Positions 1-10,856 of a stretch of 62,000 bases of DNA are shown here, piece by piece. The stretch lies in the NCBI GenBank assembly GCA_009746045.1, contig RPFO01000041.1, positions 7,726,613 through 7,788,612 on the forward strand. Reading direction: 5' to 3'. The number at the start of each line of letters is the position of its first letter. Positions within the stretch are counted from its first letter, which is position 1. The stretch is from Mesostigma viride (taxonomy: Eukaryota > Streptophyta > Mesostigmatophyceae > Mesostigmatales > Mesostigmataceae). The translations under genes and the position numbers were made by a program. The notes beneath the pieces were generated by a model, which did no database searches, was not told the origin of the DNA, and saw only the letters and a program-made list of their open reading frames with translations.

Positions 1-239
1 AGTGCAGGCAGAGGGGCAGGCGAACAGCCGTTTATAATTGCACACATGCTTGCCGCTGGTACACTAGTTTGCGTGTATCTTTGCATGGCCATGTTTTGGC
101 AGGCCTGTCCAGACAGATATGTTCAAATATGGTCGCATGCGTGCATGCACGCATGCATGAATGGGGTTACTGTACGCATGTTGCCAGCCACATAGGTAGG
201 CACGTGGGAACGCTCGCAAGCTGACGACACTACCAGGGG

Positions 240-265
240 TAAGTTCAGGCTGCAGCCTGAACTTA
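240..265. repeat. 26-bp perfect palindrome
   Basis: The half-site TAAGTTCAGGCTG is followed directly by its exact reverse complement with no spacer. It lies about 55 bp left of the long GGGA array. The rest of 1-319 shows no gene; open frames there are extensions of the simple repeats. Confidence 0.85.
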
Positions 266-319
266 ACATGGTCTGGACCTGGAAGACACACAGGAGGCAG
301 GCAGCCTTGGATGGTGTGG

Positions 320-640
320 TGGGGAGGGAGGGAGGGAGGGAGGGAGGGAGGGAGGGAGGGAGGGAGGGAGGGAGGGAGGGAGGGAGGTCCGAGGGAGGGA
401 GGGAGGGAGGGAGGGAGGGAGGGAGCCAGGGAGGGAGGGAGGGAGGGAGGGAGGGAGGGAGGGAGGGAGGGAGGGAGGGAGGGAGGGAGGGAGGGAGGGA
501 GGGAGGGAGGGACTGGGAGGGAGGGAGGGAGGGAGGGAGGGAGGGAGGGAGGGAGGGAGGGAGGGAGGGAGGGAGGGAGGAGGGAGGGAGGGAGGGAGGG
601 AGGGAGGGAGGGAGGGAGGGAGGGAGGGAGGGAGGGAGGG
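320..640. repeat. (GGGA)n microsatellite
   Basis: About 320 bp of GGGA tetramers with a few interruptions (near 387, 426, 512 and 580). The plus strand is almost pure purine with regularly spaced G triplets, so it could form G-quadruplex or triplex structures. Open frames reading Pro-Ser-Leu or Gly-Arg-Glu repeats come from the array and are not genes. Confidence 0.98.
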
Positions 641-650
641 CATGACTGCA

Positions 651-1041
<391 letters not shown>

Positions 1042-1212
1042 ATCCACTTCTAACGCTAACCTACTGACGCTTGGGTTGCACCAGACAACAATAGTTTTTT
1101 ACAAATAAGTACAGCTTAATAGAGCCAACATGCACTGTAGGGCTCCTAACAAGTGCTAAAGGGGGTCTAGCTTTGGGTGGCTGCCACAAAAGTGGACTTA
1201 TGCCTATTCCCC
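1042..1212. repeat. Dispersed unit A, copy 1
   Basis: Nearly identical to 1657-1823; the main difference is four extra bases near 1168. No coding content. Its left end abuts the first TGCG array directly. Confidence 0.9.
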
Positions 1213-1264
1213 TGGCCTCTTTTGGACAACTGGTATAACAAGTTTGAACAGGGTGGGTGGGTGG

Positions 1265-1823
1265 GGGACCAAAAGAGGCTTTGCTGCCATTGCCTCGTCC
1301 GCCTAAATGCTAGTCCACAAGGGCCGTCATCAGGCTGGCGCGGCGCTGGCACTGGCGTTGGTACCGAAATTGCAGCGGTACCGGCGCTGGCGCTGGCGCT
1401 GCGCCAGGTCTGCCCCTACCCTCCCCCCGTCACTTGTGCCACTGCTATTAAAGGTTCGTTTTCACAAATTCGTACAGATTTTCGAAGTCTTTCTACCGCG
1501 CGCAGGCGGTAGACCGCACACAGGCGGAACGAACCACTACCGGTCACAGCCGGCGCACCTCCTCCTCCTAGTCTTACGCGGCAAAGTCTATTCGGCCGCA
1601 CCCCAGACTTCCGTAGTCCCGCTATAACGCAGATAGGGTGAGCAAAAGCTCGGATAATCCACTTCTAACGCTAACCTACTGACGCTTGGGTTGCACCAGA
1701 CAACAATAGTTTTTTACAAATAAGTACAGCTTAATAGAGCCAACATGCACTGTAGGGCTCCTAACAAGTGCTAAAGGGGGTCTTTGGGTGGCTGCCACAA
1801 AAGTGGACTTATGCCTATTCCCC
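1265..1823. repeat. Dispersed units B+A, contiguous copy
   Basis: 1265-1656 is unit B and 1657-1823 is unit A. B is repeated almost exactly at 2483-2876. B holds a GGTACCG/CGGTACC hairpin (about 1360-1382) and GC-rich decamer-like repeats. Short open frames run through it, but none has recognisable protein character. Confidence 0.9.
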
Positions 1824-2482
1824 ACCTTCCCTTCCTGGCCGACTTCGTCAGCAAATCCGGAACGTCGTTTCACATCCGCCACGTCGGTTTGTTGTCAATT
1901 CCGGTGATACCGCTGCAATGTCGCCGTCGGTTAGTAGGGCGCCCCCCTCTCATGCCAGCTCACGAGTCCCCCGCCTATGCTGCCGCTACCCCCGTCACAT
2001 CTCATGGCAAGGCGGCAAGGTCCCCAGCGGGGTCGAGCATCTCGTTCCCTCCCACGTGGTATGCAGAGCGTGCATTGGAAAGGCGAAGTTGGGGGGGTAT
2101 CGTCCCCCCCTACTCCGGTCCGGACTTGAGGATTTCTATCCATGGCGACTGGGCAGGTTGCCCCGCAGGCCAATTGACGCCTCAATTTCCTGCGCTTCCA
2201 TCCCTTCAGGAAGGCCGCTATCTTATACGTCACTCAGTCTACGAAATCGTAGTGCATTATTTTATGTTATTTTTCCATCTCGCGGCCCCGCGGACCTAGA
2301 TGCACCCCACTTCTCCAATCTGGGCCGATAGAGGGCCAAATTTCGAGCCGCCGCTCTCCTTGCGCGCGGCTAACATTGCTGATTAAATTTCCAGCCCTCC
2401 CGCCTCAGCGGCAAGGCCGTTAGCCCGTCTAATAATCGCCATAGCGAATCAGTCACGTTGGCAGCATATGCCAGCAAATTGC
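1824..2482. other. Unassigned spacer between repeat units
   Basis: About 660 bp, GC-rich on the left and AT-richer near 2250-2280. The overlapping open frames on both strands show no motif I recognise. I see no gene here. Confidence 0.5.
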
Positions 2483-2876
2483 GGACCAAAAGAGGCTTTG
2501 CTGCCATTGCCTCGTCCGCCTACATGTAAATGCTAGTCCACAAGGGCCGTCAGGCTGGCGCGGCGCTGGCACTGGCGTTGGTACCGAAATTGCAGCGGTA
2601 CCGGCGCTGGCGCTGGCGCTGCGCCAGGTCTGCCCCTACCCTCCCCCCGTCACTTGTGCCACTGCTATTAAAGGTTTGTTTTCACAAATTCGTACAGATT
2701 TTCGAAGTCTTTCTACCGCGCGCAGGCGGTAGACCGCACACAGGCGGAACGAACCACTACCAGTCAGAGCCGGCGCACCTCCTCCTCCTAGTCTTACGCG
2801 GCAAAGTCTATTCGGCCGCACCCCAGACTTCCGTAGTCCCGCTATAACGCAGATAGGGTGAGCAAAAGCTCGGATA
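2483..2876. repeat. Dispersed unit B, copy 2
   Basis: Matches 1265-1656 with a few substitutions and small indels. Its right end runs directly into the second TGCG array, at the same internal point where copy 1 joins unit A. Confidence 0.9.
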
Positions 2877-3287
<411 letters not shown>

Positions 3288-3376
3288 TATGCCTGGGTGG
3301 GTGGGGATGTGTTTGGGTGGGTGTGGGTATAATACCTAATACCTAATGCACCAATTTGGTGCATTGTGTGTGGTTG

Positions 3377-3622
3377 TAGGTGGGTGGGTGGGTGGGTGGG
3401 TGGGTGGGTGGGTGGGTGGGTGGGTGGGTGGGTGGGTGGGTGGGTGGGTGGGTGGGTGGGTGGGTGGGTGGGTGGGTGGGTGGGTGGGTGGTGGGTGGGT
3501 GGGTGGTGGGTGGGTGGGTGGGTGGGTGGGTGGGTGGGTGGGTGGGTGGGTGGGTGGGTGGGTGGGTGGGTGGGTGGGTGGGTGGGTGGGTGGGTGGGTG
3601 GGTGGGTGGGTGGGTGGGTGGA
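3377..3622. repeat. (GGTG)n microsatellite
   Basis: About 245 bp of GGTG tetramers with two single-base slips near 3490 and 3506. Frames reading Gly-Trp-Val or Thr-His-Pro repeats are artefacts. Confidence 0.98.
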
Positions 3623-3717
3623 TAAGGTGTGCTATTTATTATCATTAGCCAAACACCATTCCTGTTAACAAACTAAGTCAATTTTGAGGACCTAGGCATG
3701 GATCCCCACTTTGGTAC

Positions 3718-3990
3718 AATTAATTAATTAATTCATTAATTAGACTCGTGCTCCCGTTGGGGAGTCACGGAGCATTAACCCCGATGGATGGATGGATGGA
3801 CGAATTGTCTAGCGCGCTTCCCGCATGTTTGCAAACGCGGGCGCTTCCCCACGGGAGGGGGTTCGTTGTTCTCTATGACCTGGGCCCACTTGGCCTTGTC
3901 CATCATCTTGTTCCAAATCACGAAGAGTCCTAGGCCCCCCATGTCCTCTACTAGCTAGCTGTTCTTTGAAGGTACTATTGAAGACACCTT
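3718..3990 (-). mobile_element. LINE 3'-terminal fragment (5'-truncated)
   Basis: On the minus strand this encodes the very C-terminus of a LINE ORF2, including MGGLGL and NKMMDKAKWAQVIE. It matches the last codons of the LINE at 10857-12311. It continues into a short 3' UTR with a GATG run (3781-3799), a CTCCC/GGGAG hairpin (3751-3764) and a TTAA-rich tail (3718-3742). It is a typical short, 5'-truncated LINE copy. Confidence 0.8.
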
Positions 3991-4388
3991 CAAGCCCGTG
4001 GGCCGTGATTCATGTCAAACACCATTCTGAAATCCGTTGGACGCATGACTACCGCCGGTTGATAAATAGCTACGTTTCATTAACTAATTGATTAACTAGG
4101 TAGGTAGATGGTTTTCTCCTTGACAAATTAATTAATACAAGTAATATGGTTTTCTCTTTGATATACAAATCGCCTGCGCTGGTTGTCTCCTTGATACAAA
4201 TAGTGGCCATGGTAATGGCACTGTGGCAATGGTAAATTAATTAATAAATGTATAAGCATGCTGCCGTTGGGAAGACATTGAGCACAGTAAGCATCGTGGT
4301 TTGTATCCCTATCTTACGCCGTTGCACAAAGAGAATAAGGGGCAGGGACGCCTTGTGTGGCAATCGATAAGAATGTTACACTTTGATC
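3991..4388. other. Unassigned AT-rich stretch
   Basis: Contains several short AATTAATTAA tracts (about 4083, 4126, 4233) and a partly duplicated phrase on TTTCTC and TTGATACAAAT (4110-4200). I see no coding sequence. Confidence 0.5.
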
Positions 4389-4389
4389 T

Positions 4390-5396
4390 CATGTGGGGGT
4401 GGCTGGCATGCATGCGTGCGTGTGGGGGGGGCTGGCATGCGTGCGTGAGTGTGTGGGGTGGCTGGCATGCGTGCGTGGTCTTTTGGGGTGGCTGGCATGC
4501 ATGCATGCATGTGGGGGGGGCTTGCATGCATGCTTTGGTTTGTGGGGGGCTGCCATGCGTGAGTGGGTGGGGGGGGGCTGCCATGCGTGCGTGGGTGTGG
4601 GGGGGGCTGCCATGCGTGCGTGGGTGTGGGGGGGGCTGGCATCCGTGCGTGGTGTGGGAGGGGCTGGCATGCGTGCGTGTGGGGGGGGGGGGCTGGCATG
4701 CGTGCGTGGCCGTGGGGGGAGCTGCCATGCATGCATGTGGGGCGGGGCGGGCTGCCATGCATGCGTGGGTGTGGGGGTGGCTGGCATGCATGCGTGTGTG
4801 GGGGGGGGGCTGGCATGCGTGCGTGGGCGTGGGGGGGAGCTGCCATGCATGCATGTGGAGCGGCCGGGGGCGGGCTGCCATGCATGCGTGGGTGTGGGGG
4901 GTGGCTGGCATGCATGCGTGGGTTTGTGGGGGGCTGGCATGCATGCGTGGGTGTGGGGGTGGCTGGCATGCGTGCGTGGGTTTGTGGAGGGGCTGGCATG
5001 CCTCCGTGTGGGTGTGTGGAGGGGCTGGCATGCATGCGTGGGTGAGGGGGAGAGCTGCCATGCATGCGTGCGTTTAGGGTGGGCTGGCATGCGCGTGCTT
5101 GGGTTCGTGGGGTGGCTGGCATGCATGCGTGCATGTGGGGGATGGCTGGCATGCATGCGTGCGTGTGGGGGGTGGCTGGCATGCGTGCGTGAGTGTGTGG
5201 GGTGGCTGGCATGCGTGCGTGGTTTTTTGGGGTGGCTGGCATGCATGCATGCATGTGGGGGGGGGCTTGCATGCGTGCGTTGGTTTGTGGCCTGTGGGGG
5301 GGCTGCCATGCGTGGGTGGGTGTGGGGGGGGGCTGCCATGCGTGCGTGGGTGTGGGGGGGGCTGGCATGCGTGCGTGGGTGTGTGGGGGGGCAGGC
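4390..5396. repeat. GC-rich minisatellite, about 27-37 bp units
   Basis: Roughly 30 imperfect units, each built from GGCTGGCATGC or GGCTGCCATGC, then ATGCGTGCGTG, then a G-run. Copies vary in length and in the number of GTGC steps. All frames on both strands stay open because unit lengths favour multiples of three, which gives spurious 250-370-codon ORFs rich in Cys/Trp/Gly or His/Pro. I do not call a gene. Confidence 0.92.
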
Positions 5397-5640
5397 ATAG
5401 ACACATTCACATTGGCATGGATAGGCATGAATGCTTTGGTTTAGTAGACCATACGTTAACTGCTGAATGCATGCATCGGGCAAACGAGTGAGAAACAAAT
5501 CAGAACGCTGCTAACCAAGTGCTAACCAACTGGCCAGATATGCTTCGAATGCTTCACATCCTTCGTTTGGACAGAAACACCTAATTTTGGCAGACACTGG
5601 TGCAGAACTAAATGGCAACACACATATGTATACACTAGAC

Positions 5641-6090
5641 TTACTGGGCTGTCTTGCCCTCCACCATCCTGGGCACCGCCTTTGCCGTCTTCTTGCCCGT
5701 CTTCATCTGTTGCACCCTGGCGGGATTCTTCAGCCACCCCCTGACGGTGTTGGGGTGAACGTCCTTCTCTGCGCACCACTTCGTCAAAAATCCGCGCTCC
5801 TGCATGCTGTCCTAGACCGCTACAAAGTCATCCACCAGATTCACCTTCTCATCATTAGAGCGAAAGATGTGCTTCGTTCGCTTGCGGCGCTTCATCGGGG
5901 AGGGGAGAGGCTCGTGCGGCGTGAACGCCTCCTTTCCGGCCTGCGCAGCGGCGTTCGCGTCTGCAGTGGCAATGGCAGCTGCAGGCACGGCTGGCTCCGG
6001 CTCAGCACTGCCGGCAGCTGCCATTGCCGCCTGCAGAATGTCAGCATGCTTACCAGGGGAAACCCTTGACCCCCTGTACGATATTGGCAT
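5641..6090 (-). pseudogene. Helix-turn-helix protein with in-frame stop
   Basis: One minus-strand frame reads from an ATG at 6090 to a TAA at 5643, broken by a single TAG at 5812-5814. The N-terminal third is Ala-rich. It is followed by a basic patch (PMKRRKRTKH), then EKVNLVDDF upstream of the stop. Downstream come FLTKWCAEKDVHPNTVRGWL and a basic tail. The spacing and the TVRGWLK helix resemble the DNA-binding heads of pogo/CENP-B/psq-type proteins and transposases; this is a family-level inference. No DDE catalytic region follows. It could be a real small gene with one mutation, or a transposase fossil. Confidence 0.5.
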
Positions 6091-6274
6091 ATTTTTCCCT
6101 CCACCCGACGTCGGACATTATTATGTTGCCGACAGTGCCCAAAATTAATTGCAACCACACTCTTGATTATTGTTTATCAGCCACATAAAAACGTCTACTC
6201 GCTTGCGGTGGCCATCGCTGCACGCAGCACTAAAGGACGCACAATATGTAACAGGCTGGCATCAGTGACGCTGG

Positions 6275-6600
6275 AGTTCGCTTCGTTAGTGCCAGAATCG
6301 CTTCGTTAGTGCCAGAATCGCTTCTTTAGTGTGAATTCGCTTCATTAGTACAATGAATTCGGCTCGTTAGTCTGACATCATTCAATGTGCTAATCATGCG
6401 AATGGTTAGTACGTTATCGTTAGTCTGACATCATTCAATGTGCTAATCATGCGAATGGTTAGTACGTTACTTCCACTTATGACTCGGGTCTGACTGAAGT
6501 CACTGAAGTCGAAACCCCCCAAATTCGACAGGTTAGTACGAGTATCCGATCGGACCCGGGATCGCAATCTCGAATCGTTAGTACAATCGAATTACTAATC
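6275..6600. repeat. Cluster of short direct repeats with GTTAGT core
   Basis: Contains two copies of a roughly 20-bp phrase around GCTTCGTTAGTGCCAGAATC (6287-6321) and two copies of a roughly 43-bp phrase around TGACATCATTCAATGTGC (6382-6468). Many further GTTAGT hexamers occur. No coding sequence is seen. The following 6600-7260 is also without a supportable gene. Confidence 0.75.
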
Positions 6601-6934
6601 TACCGAATTAGTGAAATCACTAAGGAAGTGAGCTGACCCTGTATGCCTATGCAGGGAGTTACTCTCTGCTGAGCCGATGCCATGTGTACACCAGCTATAG
6701 CCTAGCCATATATACCTTCCACCCCATATGTCATGCAGGCCTTCTAGGCCCTCTCCCCAAGCCGCCCTGTGTGAGCTCTCGAGATTAGGATGCATGAACC
6801 ATCATGGCGGTGCAGGTGCACCTTGTGCACCGAGAGCAGGTGATAGTTGTACATCCTACACCTGCCAGGTTGTCGCCCTGATTGTATTACAAACCCATAG
6901 ATGCCCCTTCACCTCAGGGCTATGTGTTACATAT

Positions 6935-6985
6935 GCTCCCCACGGAGCTATGATTTTAATTAATTAATTAATTAATTAATTAATG
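6935..6985. repeat. Hairpin followed by (TTAA)n tract
   Basis: GCTCC/GGAGC (6935-6939 and 6944-6948, loop CCAC) lies just upstream of a 30-bp TTAATTAA run (6956-6985). The arrangement resembles the LINE 3' ends at 3718-3764, 10663-10711 and 38062-38114, so it may mark a LINE end on the plus strand; no LINE coding sequence was identified next to it. Confidence 0.55.
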
Positions 6986-7639
6986 GTAGCTCGAGCCTGC
7001 CGTTATCTTGTCCGCGTGTTCGAGTCGTTCAGGATGATGAATATGAATGGTGATGGAAATGTGTATCCTTGTGCATTGAAATTATGGCTGGCTTACGTGT
7101 AGAGCGACTAGATGGCCTAGACGGTGGGGCCGGAAACAGCATGCTTGATCAGGGCGTGTGTTTCGAGCCTAACTGGCCGGGAGTGTCTACATAGTGGTGA
7201 GCACCATTGCTGCGATCGCTCTCCCACCATTTACGAGGAAATACCCGCAAATGGAAAACCACTGTCTAGCTAGTCAGTCATTACGTTAGCCATGCCATGA
7301 TTCCAAACGTCCAAGAACTGCACACGCGGTGCAAAGGCAAAAAGCCGGAGGACAGCACTTTCAAATGTGCGGCGGGAACCAAAAGCCCGCATACGCCAGA
7401 AAACATCGTGTTGCTGCAGCGACGCGACGATGTGAACAACGAATCCAGTGCCAAGCTCGGAATGGCCGCAAAAGAGATCTGGCATCACAGTGTTCAGATG
7501 TGCAGAGATACTACTACGCGATCCAGCCCGCGGTCCACGACCTGCTTGTAGAGCTTGTGCCAAGGGGCAGCACCGAACAGATGTGGGTGACGTTCCAAAA
7601 CACACCGGACTGACGTTCGAAAAAACACCGACGGAGCAT

Positions 7640-8680
7640 AATGTCTCGGTCATAGTCTTTGACCAACAAACGATGGCAAGAGTTCAACAAGAGTCGTGAT
7701 GAAATCGACACGATAAGAACAAAGACGGGGAAAACGATGCAACTGACTAAGAACAACACCATATTTTGCTGTGTGGGAAAGGAGACTGTGAATATCGGGG
7801 TAGCGAATAAAAGGAATTTGCTGATATTTAGGATCCTTGCGCTTTAATCGTAGACAGCCGTACGCCAGCCCAATTTTGTTATGGGTAATGTTATTTAAAG
7901 ATCGAGGTAATTGCAATTAGTATCCTCTGACGTGAGCTGGGTTAATGTGAGGGACGCTTGCGGGTAGATGCCAGGCAGACCAGCTGTGATATACAAATGG
8001 GTTGCGAAATCAGGGTTGTCGAAAGCAATGACATCATCAATGTATCGACATGTGTGGATAAAACGCCTGATGAGAACATCATCGTTTGAGGCAATGAGAT
8101 TCTCCATCAATGCAAGCTCATAAGTGTATAATAGATAGAGGTTTGCAAGGAGCCCGGCGGCACAGTTAGTGCCCATAGGGATGCCGATAGCTTGTTGGTA
8201 TACATTGGCCGCAAAACAAATGAAGGTGACAGTTATCAACAAGATAAGAGATCCAATGAACAAGGTCAGCCTTCGTGATAGTATAATTATAAGCATCCCG
8301 CACGATAGCACCTGCCGCAATCCCTGAGAGCCACGTTGCCGTGGGCTTTGTCTGAGAAACACACACGTGCAGGTCAGTGGTTGCGCCCGTGAGGCCTGCG
8401 TGCATACAGACGAGTAACCTGAGGCTATCTAAACGAGCTTTCAAATCGTGCAAATCTAGTGTGGTACATATATAGAGGTGAAATCATAGGTGGCTATGGG
8501 CATAGGTATACGCTTCTCTGCTGCTGTCTTAGAACGGCTAAGGGCGGCAAGGCGTAGGCGTACTTGGGCTGAGTCTATGACGATCCAACTACCGGTAACT
8601 ACCTGGCCAGCGCATTCATACCCGGCATTCGACAGCACCTCCACCCATAATGCATTGGCTTCGGGGAGAAGAGCATTCAA
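7640..8680 (-). pseudogene. Penelope-like reverse transcriptase, frameshifted
   Basis: Read on the minus strand from 8680, successive frames give TYDFTSIY (RT motif A), then HDLKARL, AYNYTITKADLVHWISYL, YQQAIGIPMGTNCAAGLLAN (motif B), CRYIDDVIAFDNPDF (catalytic YIDD), IYP and NYLDL. After a gap come KYGVVLSQLHRFPRLCSY and FVGQRL. These match in order the core of RTs of the Penelope-like kind and relatives that carry GIPMGTNCAP and YxDD-NNPxF blocks. At least three frame changes (about 8455, 8240, 7900) make it a pseudogene unless they are sequence errors. No GIY-YIG endonuclease was recognised downstream (7270-7640). Confidence 0.75.
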
Positions 8681-8734
8681 AGCATGGCAGATGAATGAGT
8701 TTCGAGAGAGGCATCAGTGCATTATCTATTTATC

Positions 8735-8840
8735 AGCCACGAGCCACGAGCCACGAGCCACGAGCCACGAGCCACGAGCCACGAGCCACGAGCCACGAGC
8801 CACGAGCCACGAGCCACGAGCCACGAGCCACGAGCCACGA
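8735..8840. repeat. (AGCCACG)n heptamer array
   Basis: About 15 perfect AGCCACG heptamers. One to two copies of the same heptamer sit at 37530-37545 just upstream of a second copy of the same LINE 5' region, so the array appears to be an expanded piece of LINE 5' UTR. Confidence 0.9.
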
Positions 8841-8847
8841 GCGGACA

Positions 8848-10480
8848 TGGCTGACGGCGGAGCTCAGAAATTTTGCGTCTGAGCCCCAAATTCAGTCGGG
8901 CTACTTGCATCAGATGCGTCTTTTCAAGACGCATCTGCTAGTATAATCGGTTACGGCTGTAACACAGTATTTTGCAAATGCCACCAAAACGCAGCCTTGA
9001 CAAACAAATTCAGCTGTCGTCGGCATTCCCGTCGCTGCAGCAGCACGTGCGACATCAACTCCTGCGGACGCCAACCCTTTCGCGCTGATCCCAGCTCTCC
9101 CCCCCGGTCTGCCTCCCTCGCGACGCAATGCTCTACACCAAATGCATCGCCCATTCCCAAGAAAACCCGAACTTCCCATACCAAATGGGATGTCCGCCGC
9201 TTCGGCGCCGGCCAGCGGGATTTTTGCATCTTGGAAATCTTTACGCACACGAAGGAACAATGTGACGTTGTTATTAAGTTCCTGGCCCGCCATGACGAAC
9301 TTTTCCTGCCTACCCCTGGCGACAAGGTCACCAAGCCCGACTGGGAATGGCTGCTTCAAGAACCGGAGGCGTACTTGAAGGCAGTCATCATGTGCAGCTA
9401 CCTGCGCTGCGACGCCCAGGACATCACCCAGATTGGCTACGCTGGCCTCAGGAGCCTCCTGCATGAGCGCAGACGGGCAGCCACAGCAGCTGCAGCATCC
9501 CCGCAGAGCGGCAACTCCCCCAGCACGGACTCCATCCGAGCTGCAGTGGCGGAGCATGCAGCTGGCGCCGATGGCTGAGCAGCTCGCCGCCCTGAACGCG
9601 CCTGACGGCCCTCTCAACACTCTCTCGGCCAAGGTCAACAACATTGAAGCCAGAGTCGCACTTAAGCTCCAGCCTCAGTTTACTGCTACGCAAGAGCACA
9701 TTGCCACCAAAGTTTCCGAGGCCACAGCTAGCCACTGTGACCATCCGCCTTATACATAACCAGGTGGAAGGCCGAGTCGGCCAAGGCACCCGGTGAAACT
9801 TGAGGCAGTTGCTACCAACTGAAGGTAGACGCGGCTGGCCACGCAGGTCCCCGAGATCGCCGAGCGAACGGCCACCATCGCCGCCCACCCTGCTCGGGTA
9901 GGGCTATAGCGCCGCTATAGCCCTCGCGGATGACCCCGGCCTTGACTCGCGCCTCCTGGGCGGACCTGCTCAAGAGCCAGGCATCCTCTACCACGACCGC
10001 CATTACCACCAAGCTCCAGGAGCTGGAAGACACGCGCCGCGAGGCCGCTGACCGCGACCGTCGCCGCTGCCGCGTCATCCTCAGGCGCTTCGACATGCAG
10101 CCGGAGGAGACGGTCCCCAGACTCTCTTCTCGACGAGCTGAAGAAACAGCTCTTGGCGTGCATGGAGCTGCCAGGTGTGGCACTGCAGGGCGCCTACCGC
10201 CTGCCCCATCCACGGGCCAAGGCTGGGCCCCCTCCAGTGGTCCTCACCTTCAGCGACATCACAGCCCGATCGAGTTCCGTTCCTCTCTCGCCGCAAGAAG
10301 CTGGTGGACACCTCCTGGTCGCTTGACGACGACCTGACGCCAGCCCAGCAGCAGCAACGCCGCGATCATTGGCCCGACTACATCCGCCACAAGACCAACC
10401 CCGAGAAGCCCCAAGTGTACTGGCGGGGCGGGGACCTTTATGTCAACTGTGGAAGCCCCCCCGGGCTTCCCCGGGATAGA
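8848..10480 (+). pseudogene. LINE 5' region and ORF1, plus strand
   Basis: The 5' part (8848-8977) is related to 37550-37670 and holds a strong hairpin at 8911-8937. Coding follows in several frames. 9140-9578 contains KWDVRRFGAGQRDF and FLPTPGDKVTKPDWEWLL. 9568-9759 looks like a coiled coil (LAALNAPDGPLNTLSAKV). 9930-10110 has LLKSQASSTTTAITTKLQE and RRCRVILRRFD. 10280-10460 has RRKKLVDTSWSLDDDLTPAQ and VYWRGGDLYVN. The last blocks have the layout of an L1-type ORF1 RNA-binding domain (RRM plus CTD). The minus-strand LINE ORF1 at 23930-25093 has a parallel SLDDLLSPAQ block. There are several frameshifts and no ORF2 follows. A perfect 11-bp hairpin sits at 9900-9924. Confidence 0.7.
8911..8937 (+). 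other. Hairpin upstream of LINE ORF1
   Basis: CAGATGCGTCTT, loop TTC, then AAGACGCATCTG: a perfect 12-bp stem about 40 nt before the likely ORF1 ATG (8978). A shorter hairpin with the same CGTCTT/AAGACG core is at 37617-37632 in the second copy of this LINE 5' region. Confidence 0.8.
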
Positions 10481-10660
10481 GCACTCAAGCTAGTTGTCGA
10501 TCTAGCTGGGGGCAATCGATTATGGGATAGCTTAGGCATTACAGCACTTGAAACAATATTAGCGCACAGCGTTATAGTACCTTCAATTCTAAAGCTCTGG
10601 CACCTTGTGGTCATCAGCTTGCGCCGGCACCTCACATTTGTAGCATAAGCTATGCGTCAG
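10481..10660. other. Unassigned sequence between two LINE copies
   Basis: Open frames run through from ORF1 on the left but without recognisable motifs. The stretch ends at the TTAA-rich tail of the minus-strand LINE. Confidence 0.4.
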
Positions 10661-10662
10661 CC

Positions 10663-10856
10663 TTACCTATTCATTAATTAATTAGACTCGTGCTCCCCGG
10701 TTGCCGGGGAGTCACGGAGCGTTAACCCCGATGGATGGATGGATGGATGGGTGCAAACAGTCCTACCGGTCTAATCTATCTACATCAGCTACCTACGTCA
10801 TCTATCTAACAGCATGCTAACTACAACATCTATCTAGACAGCCTCACGCTGCCCGG
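10663..10856 (-). other. LINE 3' UTR, hairpin and tail
   Basis: This is the 3' end of the minus-strand LINE. It holds a GATG run (10731-10749), a perfect stem CTCCCCGG/CCGGGGAG with loop TTG (10693-10711) extended by flanking CTCGTG/CACGGAG, and an AATTAATTAG tail. The same layout occurs at 3718-3799 with a shorter stem. Confidence 0.8.

Noticed and set aside
4390-5396. CRISPR-like array
   Set aside because: Units are contiguous with variable G-runs, with no unique spacers of constant length.
4301-5498. Cys/Trp/Gly-rich and His/Pro-rich ORFs of 250-370 codons
   Set aside because: Open on both strands in several frames because of the minisatellite unit length; no independent coding evidence.
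7085-7175. tRNA or SINE from A-box-like TGGCCTAGACGG and TTTCGAGCC
   Set aside because: The B-box match is weak and no cloverleaf stems form; chance similarity is likely.
7270-7653. Continuation of the Penelope-like RT into a GIY-YIG endonuclease
   Set aside because: No GIY or YIG motif or matching spacing could be read in any minus-strand frame.
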